The translations under genes were made by a program, and so were the position numbers. Shown piece by piece: positions 58,456-64,000 of a DNA stretch of 64,000 nucleotides. The stretch comes from Bacteroidota bacterium (GTDB taxonomy: Bacteria > Bacteroidota > Bacteroidia > Chitinophagales > Saprospiraceae), in the NCBI GenBank assembly GCA_024743405.1, contig JANSWP010000010.1, forward strand, positions 62,001 to 126,000, read 5' to 3'. Under the pieces are notes generated by a model that did no database searches, had not been told where the DNA came from, and was given only the letters and a program-made list of their open reading frames with translations. How positions within the stretch are numbered: the first letter of the stretch is position 1; each line of letters starts with the position of its first letter.

Positions 58456-60441
58456 TCACCCTCCATCCAATATCCGAAAAGAAGTACGTCGATTTTCCTG
58501 ATGTTCTTCCTCATTACATCTAGAGCACAGACAATCTGCTTTTGGAACTGATTCTCCAAATCCTTTTGCATTCAATCTTTCAGCGGGAATTCCTTTTGAA
58601 ATGAGGTAATTGACGGCAGACTGAGCGCGTTTTTGGGAAAGTTCTGTATTGTATCGATCATTTCCTCTACAGTCTGTATGCGAACCCATTTGGATAATAA
58701 TGTTAGGGTTTAGTTTTAGAGTAGTTGCCAATCGATTTAAACTAGGCTCTGCGTCTTTTCGAATATCCCATTTGTCAAAATCATAATAAATATCTTCCAA
58801 AACGATTTCTTTATTAAATAAGATAGGATCTAAAATTAGTTCTACCTCGAACTTTTGAATTGGAAAATTTGGATCTTTTCCTATGCCTTTTGTAGAGAAA
58901 GTAGTTTCACTTTTTAAAAATCCAGCTTTTGAACCTAAGAATGAATAATCTGTATTTTCAGCTAATTCAAAGGTGAAAAAGCCATCTTTCCCAACGGTAA
59001 AGTTTTTAGTTTCCTTTCCAAAATTGACTTCAACTTGTGATTTATTCAGAGGTCTTCTTCCAAGATATTTACTGTCTGGATCGCCCGGGGTTGAATAAAT
59101 TTTTTCCAAAACGTAGCCTTCCAAAATCATTTTGTATACGATCTCTGGTTCTTCCGGTTTTTCGGGCTCCGGCGGCGGAATCCTTTTTTCGAACCTATAA
59201 ATATCGTCACTACCTTTACCTTCTGATCTGGTGGAACTAAAATATCCAATCTGCAAAACATCCTCCTCTTTTTTGGTTTGATAATCAATCATATATCCAA
59301 AATCATCTCCACCAGAGTTGATAGGTGTTTTTAGGTTTTGTGGAGGTGTCCAAGCCCCATTTTGCATTCTATATGTTTTAAAAATATCTAGGCCGCCCAT
59401 GCTAGTATGCCCGTTGGAAGAGAAGTATAAAGTGTCTTTATCTATAAATGGAAATTTCTCGTCATTGGGTGTGTTTATGCTTCGACTCATTACTTGGGGA
59501 TCGCTCCAACCTTCAGGTATTCTTTCAGTAAAATAGATATCAAAACCACCCCAACCATCATTCGATTTACAAGAGAAATAAAGTGTGCTTCCATCTTCAG
59601 AAATGGACGGATGACCATAATTGATTTTTTCTTGTACAAAATTTAAAGCAACCGGAACAGTCCAATTATTCCCATTGAGTTTACTCATCATTAATTTACA
59701 GAAATAATCATCTTTTTTATCCCCAAAACAACGGACAAAATACACTTCTGAATAATCTTTTGTAAAAATGGCAGTTCCTTCGTTTAGTTCAGTATTTAGC
59801 TGATTATCAAATGGTTGGACATCTTTGGTGTTTAAATCTACCACAAATAAATCAGAAAAGTCGTTACCCGTCCAATTGTAGGTTTCTTCGCCTGCACTAA
59901 CACTTCTGTCAGAGGTGAATACTAGTTGATTGTCTTTGTATAAGGTGGGAGCGTAATCAGAACTTCCGCTATTGAACTCGGCTAACTCGATTAAATATTC
60001 TTTTGATTTTTCTTTTGCCCATTGAATGGCCACTTTACAAGCTGCTACATCCTTACGGTACTCGTAAGGACTTCCTATTTCGATTCCTAAATCTTTAAAG
60101 GCTTGAATAGCTTCCAAATATTCTTGGTTGGTTTTTAATGCATAAGCGTATTGCTTTAGTGCATCTGTTCCATAGCCATAATCATAGGCTGCCTTGTACC
60201 AAATGGTGGCATCTGATAATTTGTTAATATTCCTATAAGACTCGCCTAGGAGGAAGGAAAATTCAGCTTTTTCCTTTTGTGTCTTGGCTTTTTTGATTTC
60301 TCGATTGAGTAAGTCCACTGCAACAGCGTATTGTTTTCTTTCGTATGCAAATTTTCCGTCCCGTACTTTTTGGGTATAAGTACACGCTGAAATTAGGAGT
60401 ATTAAAATGAAAGTAAAAGAGAAAAAATATTTCATAAACAT
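58456..60441 (-). CDS. PorE-like lipoprotein: TPR, PD40 propeller, CRD, OmpA
   Basis: 661 residues (or 659 from the second ATG at 60435). The lipoprotein signal ends ILLISAC (C20). Then: TPR helices (about 22-150), PD40 beta-propeller with GWGGFDIYF and SMGGLDIFKT blades (about 165-425), a carboxypeptidase-regulatory-like domain (about 435-535), and a C-terminal OmpA domain (about 548-661) with YYDFDKWDIRKDAEPSLNRL and MGSHTDCRGNDRYNTELSQK, which binds peptidoglycan. Order and features equal those of PorE, the peptidoglycan-linked T9SS component known from Porphyromonas. Many paralogues exist in gliding bacteria, so 'PorE-like' is safer than a gene name. A SPOR-ended relative is at 2431-4977. 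Confidence 0.88.
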   Translation of the reverse strand: MFMKYFFSFTFILILLISACTYTQKVRDGKFAYERKQYAVAVDLLNREIKKAKTQKEKAEFSFLLGESYRNINKLSDATIWYKAAYDYGYGTDALKQYAYALKTNQEYLEAIQAFKDLGIEIGSPYEYRKDVAACKVAIQWAKEKSKEYLIELAEFNSGSSDYAPTLYKDNQLVFTSDRSVSAGEETYNWTGNDFSDLFVVDLNTKDVQPFDNQLNTELNEGTAIFTKDYSEVYFVRCFGDKKDDYFCKLMMSKLNGNNWTVPVALNFVQEKINYGHPSISEDGSTLYFSCKSNDGWGGFDIYFTERIPEGWSDPQVMSRSINTPNDEKFPFIDKDTLYFSSNGHTSMGGLDIFKTYRMQNGAWTPPQNLKTPINSGGDDFGYMIDYQTKKEEDVLQIGYFSSTRSEGKGSDDIYRFEKRIPPPEPEKPEEPEIVYKMILEGYVLEKIYSTPGDPDSKYLGRRPLNKSQVEVNFGKETKNFTVGKDGFFTFELAENTDYSFLGSKAGFLKSETTFSTKGIGKDPNFPIQKFEVELILDPILFNKEIVLEDIYYDFDKWDIRKDAEPSLNRLATTLKLNPNIIIQMGSHTDCRGNDRYNTELSQKRAQSAVNYLISKGIPAERLNAKGFGESVPKADCLCSRCNEEEHQENRRTSFRILDGG

Positions 60442-60565
60442 TAGGTTCGTTAAAGGCGAATCGGTGTTGGTGAATTTGGAATTTCAAAGTAACGAAAATT
60501 AAACGACGGATCTAAAGGCTTTGTTGGGCATAAAATCGACTAAATGCTCAGTTTTAAAAAATACG

Positions 60566-60573
60566 TAACTTCG
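60566..60573 (+). promoter_or_regulatory. Possible promoter box of the TPR lipoprotein gene
   Basis: TAACTTCG followed by G differs from TAnnTTTG at one position and lies 32 nt before the ATG at 60605. No clear -33 box. Confidence 0.3.
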
Positions 60574-60604
60574 GATACAAATTCTGAAAAAAAATACCAC
60601 CAAA

Positions 60605-62329
60605 ATGAAAAAACTAGCCTTATTCTCCTTCATTGCAGTTCTTAGTTTGACCTGTAACATCAAGAAACAAGCTATTCAAGAAACGGATAAAAAGACACCA
60701 AGTTTTTGTGGGCCAAAGGTAACCGATTTGGATACAGAACCTGGTTTTGATGGAAAATTAGCGCCTTTGTTTGATGGGTTGAACGTTTTAAACTTCCCTA
60801 TTTCGACCCAATCAAGATTGACCCAAAAATATTTTAATCAGGGTTTGGTACTTGCTTATGGATTCAATCATGCAGAATCTGTTCGTTCTTTTAAAGAGGC
60901 TGCCAATCAAGATCCTGATTGTGCAATGTGTTATTGGGGTATCGCATGGGCACTGGGTCCAAATTATAATGCACCTAATGTTTCAGCAGAGGTTTTGCCG
61001 AGAATAAATGAAGCATTGATGAATGCAAAATTGAGGATGTCAAATGGCTCCCAAAAAGAACAAGCATTAATCAATGCTTTGTCAAAAAGATATCCCAAAA
61101 CAATAGAGGAAGATGCTAGCCCTTATTATCAAGCCTTTGCCAAAGAAATGAAACAAATTCATGAAACTTACCCTGAAGACCTTGATATCGCAGCAATCAC
61201 TGCGGAGTCATTAATGAATCTCCACCCATGGGATATGTGGAATCCTGAAGATGGTACACCGAGAGAATGGACGCCAGAAATCGTTGATATTATTGAAGGT
61301 ATTTTGAAAAAGAACCCAAACCATCCGCAGGCGATTCACTTATATATTCATGGATTGGAGGCGAGTCCTTATCCTGAAAAAGTAATTCCTTATGCTGATA
61401 AATTAAGAGATGCTGTACCAGGGTCTGGGCATTTAGTACACATGCCATCTCATACCTACATAAACACAGGGCATTATCATAAAGGAGCAATAGCTAATGA
61501 AAAAGCAGTCAAAGTTGATTCCACTTATGTTGCAGGTTGTCATGAGGCAGGTATATATCCATTAGGCTATTATCCTCATAATTGGCACTTTTTAGCGGCT
61601 TGTGCAGCTTTGGAAGGAAGAGGTAACCGAGCATTGGAAGCCAGTCATTATATGGCGGATTATGTAATAGATCATAAGTTGATGTTAGAACCTGATGGTG
61701 TTTCCATGCAGCATTTTTACTCAATACCCTGGTATATCATGGTGAAATTTGCCATGTGGGAGGAAATTCTAAAAGAGGAAAAACCCACAGAGCAAATGGT
61801 TTATCCAAATATCATTTGGCATTATGCACGGGGTATGGCTTTTGCTGCCAAAAAGAACTTTAGATCAGCAAAAGTTGAATTAGATGCCATTAAATCCTTA
61901 GAGGAGGATGAAAGTCTTGAAGGCAAAAAGTTTTTTGGAATAAATCATTTATCTGATTTGATCTATATCGCACGTTTTGTTTTGGAAGGAGAATTAGCCT
62001 TCAGACAGGGAGATTTTGAAACTTCTATTAAACTTTTGAAAGCAGCGGTCGCCAAGGAAGATGCTTTGGCTTATAATGAACCTCCGGATTGGTTTTTTTC
62101 TGTTCGACATTTATTAGGACATGTGTTGATGGAAGCAGATAAATATGGAGAAGCAGAGACCGTATATCGAGAAGACTTGAAAAAATTAAAAGAAAATGGA
62201 TGGGCATTAATGGGGCTTTATCAAAGCTTGCTAAAACAAGGAAAAGAATTTGAAACTGAAAAAATATTAGAAAGATACAAGAAATCCTTTGAGTATTCAG
62301 AGATAGAATTGACTTCTTCGGTGATTTAA
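60605..62329 (+). CDS. TPR repeat lipoprotein
   Basis: 574 residues. The signal LALFSFIAVLSLTC ends at C17, suggesting a lipoprotein. The domain starting FPISTQSRLTQKYFNQGLVL (about 64-83), then AYGFNHAESVRSFKEAANQD and PDCAMCYWGIAWALGPNYNA, is a recognisable family of secreted TPR proteins found widely in Bacteroidota and planctomycetes. Further TPR-like helix pairs run to the C-terminus (LKAAVAKEDALAYNEPP, ADKYGEAETVYREDLKKL). Cys and His residues (HVHMPSHTYIN-like block near 278) are conserved in it, but no enzymatic function is established. Convergent with endonuclease V, separated by only 34 bp. Confidence 0.82.
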   Translation: MKKLALFSFIAVLSLTCNIKKQAIQETDKKTPSFCGPKVTDLDTEPGFDGKLAPLFDGLNVLNFPISTQSRLTQKYFNQGLVLAYGFNHAESVRSFKEAANQDPDCAMCYWGIAWALGPNYNAPNVSAEVLPRINEALMNAKLRMSNGSQKEQALINALSKRYPKTIEEDASPYYQAFAKEMKQIHETYPEDLDIAAITAESLMNLHPWDMWNPEDGTPREWTPEIVDIIEGILKKNPNHPQAIHLYIHGLEASPYPEKVIPYADKLRDAVPGSGHLVHMPSHTYINTGHYHKGAIANEKAVKVDSTYVAGCHEAGIYPLGYYPHNWHFLAACAALEGRGNRALEASHYMADYVIDHKLMLEPDGVSMQHFYSIPWYIMVKFAMWEEILKEEKPTEQMVYPNIIWHYARGMAFAAKKNFRSAKVELDAIKSLEEDESLEGKKFFGINHLSDLIYIARFVLEGELAFRQGDFETSIKLLKAAVAKEDALAYNEPPDWFFSVRHLLGHVLMEADKYGEAETVYREDLKKLKENGWALMGLYQSLLKQGKEFETEKILERYKKSFEYSEIELTSSVI

Positions 62330-62363
62330 GTATAGCCTTCAAAGAGAGTTAACTTTGTAATCT

Positions 62364-63077
62364 CTAAAGTAAGCCAACTTCTAATTCTCCTCTTCTCAGT
62401 GCATTTACCATGATGTCTGCTTGACGAGTGGGTTCGGGTATTCGGAAACCAATGGCACATTTTGAAATTATATTTAAAGCATCTTTAAAATTGCAAAGGT
62501 GTCCAGGGGAGACAAATACAGGTTTTAGACAGTTGCCTGCTCTGAAAGCATAGCCTATTGTTTCTGAGTCTTTTATTAATGGCGCGAAACTTCCCTTAGA
62601 TTCTTTTAAGTCTTTATAGTGACCGATTAAAATTTTCTTCCCAACTCCTATTGTGGGTGTTTTTGTAATGATTCCAAAATGGCAGGCTACGCCCATTTTT
62701 TTGGGGTGTGCAATACCATGACCGTCTGTGACTATCAAATCTGGTTTAATAGTCAACTGTTCCCAAGCTTTAAATAAAGAAGGTATTTCACGGAAAGAAA
62801 GTAATCCTGGCACGTAGGGAAAATGTACCTGATCAATGACAGTAGAACGAGTGACAACTTCTAATGTATTGAAATCAAGAACCACTATTCCGGAATAGAT
62901 AGTATCGTTGGCTTTATTATACGCTATATCTGTTCCAGCTATATATCGAATTGGTTTTTCTAAGGATTTTATTTCAATTTTTTCGATTAACTCCTTTTGA
63001 AGTTTCAGCGCCTGTTCCTCCGATACTTTCCAATGCCCATTAAAGATACTCATCGTTCTATTGTTAGAATTTTTCAT
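62364..63077 (-). CDS. nfi: Endonuclease V (deoxyinosine 3' endonuclease)
   Basis: DNA repair nuclease that nicks near deoxyinosine and other deaminated bases; cytoplasmic. 237 residues, close to the usual 220-225 plus an N-terminal extension; an alternative ATG at 63053 would give 229. Metal-binding D50 is in IRYIAGTDIAY, E97 in the PYVPGLLSFRE block (whose PYVP forms the strand-separating wedge), and D118 in LIVTDGHGIAHPKKMGVACH. The later GKKILIGHYKDL and PVFVSPGHLCNFKDA (catalytic His) complete the family pattern. It is a stand-alone gene. Repeat element D lies in its upstream region. Confidence 0.95.
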   Translation of the reverse strand: MKNSNNRTMSIFNGHWKVSEEQALKLQKELIEKIEIKSLEKPIRYIAGTDIAYNKANDTIYSGIVVLDFNTLEVVTRSTVIDQVHFPYVPGLLSFREIPSLFKAWEQLTIKPDLIVTDGHGIAHPKKMGVACHFGIITKTPTIGVGKKILIGHYKDLKESKGSFAPLIKDSETIGYAFRAGNCLKPVFVSPGHLCNFKDALNIISKCAIGFRIPEPTRQADIMVNALRRGELEVGLL

Positions 63078-63103
63078 TTAAGTGCAACTTAATTCTGCTC
63101 TCT

Positions 63104-63206
63104 TAAGTCCTTGGACTCCCCTACAAAACCACCATTTACTGGAGCGAGTCGTTTTGCGGCAATGTTACAGTAATCTATAACTTGATTTTGTCCAAGCACT
63201 TACTTA
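63104..63206. repeat. Element D: half copy related to element C
   Basis: 103 bp between endonuclease V and the caspase gene. Left end AAGTCCTTGGAC; right end AAGTGCTTGGACA read inward. The right two-thirds align with the right half of element C (e.g. CCATT..ACTG, GTT.CAGTA, TGATT.TGTCCAAGCACTT), while the left half is missing. The left flank GCTCTCTTAAGT is also found at the left end of element B. Confidence 0.65.
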
Positions 63207-63357
63207 TCAAGTGCAGTATTTTAGTCGATTTCACCTTGTGCCCAACTCACAGAATACCAAAGAACAGTATCAGGGGATTCAAAAGTTTCATTTTTGGGCT
63301 AAAAGGTAAGACAAATTAAAGATTTAAAAAGTTGTAGGAAGGGAAAAATGAAAGTAG

Positions 63358-63396
63358 AAATATTGGGGAGAAAGAGAAGTCTTCTCCCCAATATTT
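63358..63396 (-). terminator. Terminator-like hairpin after the caspase gene
   Basis: A perfect 15-bp stem, AAATATTGGGGAGAA / TTCTCCCCAATATTT, with a 9-nt loop begins directly after the caspase stop codon. The T tract is weak. Confidence 0.65.
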
Positions 63397-64000
63397 CTAT
63401 TTATACCTAATAAACTCTTTATGTAAAAGGCTTTCACCTAAAACGACTTCGGGTCTTTGGACTAACCCTTCAAGTATTACACCTGCGCAATGAGGTACTC
63501 CATTGTTCTTATCAGAGACATACTCAAAAATTTCTTGGTAGGTTAAAAGACCATCTTGATTTTGATCAGAATGCTCTTTGTCATGTATTGCCTTTAAAAA
63601 GAAATAAGTAAACAAACCATGTTCTTTTGCGGGGTACCATGAAGAATATTGATCCTCTTCAGAGGAGGTTAATACGATTGTTTTTCCATCATCATATTTA
63701 TTGATTTTCTTTCGGATGCCAATTTTTGACACGCCTGAAATTCCCTGAATATTTATCCCAGAGAAGCAAGCATCAACGACCATAGTCTTTGATTTCGCTG
63801 GTATCTTGGCTAAATTCATTAAAAGTAAATCCAAAGAATAACCATCAAATTCAGCTTGGGAAGGATCACAATTTACAGGTAAAAAGTAAGCATTTTTATT
63901 ATTTAATCCGGGAGCTCCATGACCAGCATAATAGATAAATATGTCGCGTTCTCCGTCTTGGGCTTTATTAAATAATTTCCCAGTGTGAGTCTCGTAATTT
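63397..64000 (-). CDS. Caspase family (C14) protease, partial (5' end outside the window)
   Basis: At least 200 codons, open to the window edge. The catalytic His motif IFIYYAGHGAPGLNNKNAYF lies in the upstream part (about 63870-63930), and VVDACFSGINIQGISG with the catalytic Cys follows. The remainder includes TIVLTSSEEDQYSSWYPAKE, HGLFTYFFLKAIHDKEHSDQ and NQDGLLTYQEIFEYV; the last looks like an EF-hand-type loop (DQNQDGLLTYQE) and could bind Ca2+, as is known for some metacaspases. N-terminal features such as a signal peptide or further domains are not in the window. No sigma gene is adjacent on the visible side. It is more canonical than the exported caspase at 44243. Confidence 0.87.
   Translation of the reverse strand, partial: NYETHTGKLFNKAQDGERDIFIYYAGHGAPGLNNKNAYFLPVNCDPSQAEFDGYSLDLLLMNLAKIPAKSKTMVVDACFSGINIQGISGVSKIGIRKKINKYDDGKTIVLTSSEEDQYSSWYPAKEHGLFTYFFLKAIHDKEHSDQNQDGLLTYQEIFEYVSDKNNGVPHCAGVILEGLVQRPEVVLGESLLHKEFIRYK

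Noticed and set aside
1-64000. CRISPR array, tRNA or rRNA genes
   Set aside because: No regularly spaced direct repeats, tRNA T-arm/acceptor pattern outside genes, or rRNA-like sequence was seen.

Overview
The window looks like chromosomal DNA of a Bacteroidota bacterium, most likely from the Saprospiria/Lewinella-like branch (inference). The DNA is AT-rich. Several secreted proteins end in the type IX secretion (T9SS) type A sorting domain, and one gene remnant ends like a gliding-motility CHU_C domain. Ribosomal protein S16 has the long C-terminal extension usual in this phylum. Several genes are preceded by TAnnTTTG-type Bacteroidota -7 boxes. PorE-like envelope proteins and ECF sigma factors with membrane partners are abundant. 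No rRNA, tRNA, CRISPR, prophage or transposase gene was seen.

Layout. 1-5 kb: dihydrolipoyl dehydrogenase (lpdA), then a TPR/PD40/SPOR envelope protein. 5.4-7.8 kb: ECF sigma factor plus membrane partner. 8-12 kb: GH29 fucosidase, a family III CoA-transferase and an MFS transporter. 12.4-15.6 kb: a second ECF locus with a transmembrane/beta-barrel protein and a lipoprotein. 15.8-18 kb: rnr. 18.5-25.5 kb: a T9SS cargo protein, a gliding-type pseudogene, and a surface-glycan group (FkbM methyltransferase, glycosyltransferase, MptE-like protein, flippase). 25.5-27.5 kb: rpsP, apaG and an acetyltransferase. 27.6-31.1 kb: an inactive/active M16 peptidase pair. 32-34 kb: ribD and a thioredoxin-like protein. 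35.6-41 kb: leuC-leuD-leuB-leuA. 41.7-44 kb: a Smr protein, a small membrane protein and a DUF6702-like protein. 44.2-46.8 kb: ECF sigma factor, membrane/TPR partner and exported caspase-like protease. 47.2-53.4 kb: a 2081-residue alpha-2-macroglobulin-like protein. 53.5-64 kb: an FG-GAP/ASPIC T9SS protein, ferredoxin, a HExxH lipoprotein, a PorE-like OmpA lipoprotein, a TPR lipoprotein, endonuclease V, and a second caspase-like gene cut by the window edge.

The most unusual content is between the genes. About a dozen short (about 70-215 bp) non-coding elements with inverted ends are scattered through the intergenic regions, twice side by side, and they break up the leu operon. Many share a core of the form GAGGCAAAAA, then a small hairpin, then GAGTATTTTTAACG. 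The hairpin tip shows compensatory changes between copies. The outer inverted arms differ between subgroups yet remain complementary within each copy. I regard this as the best candidate in the window for an undescribed system: either a set of related MITE-like elements or a structured RNA/ssDNA element family. Functional calls rest on motif and architecture recognition by eye. No database search, folding or statistics could be run.
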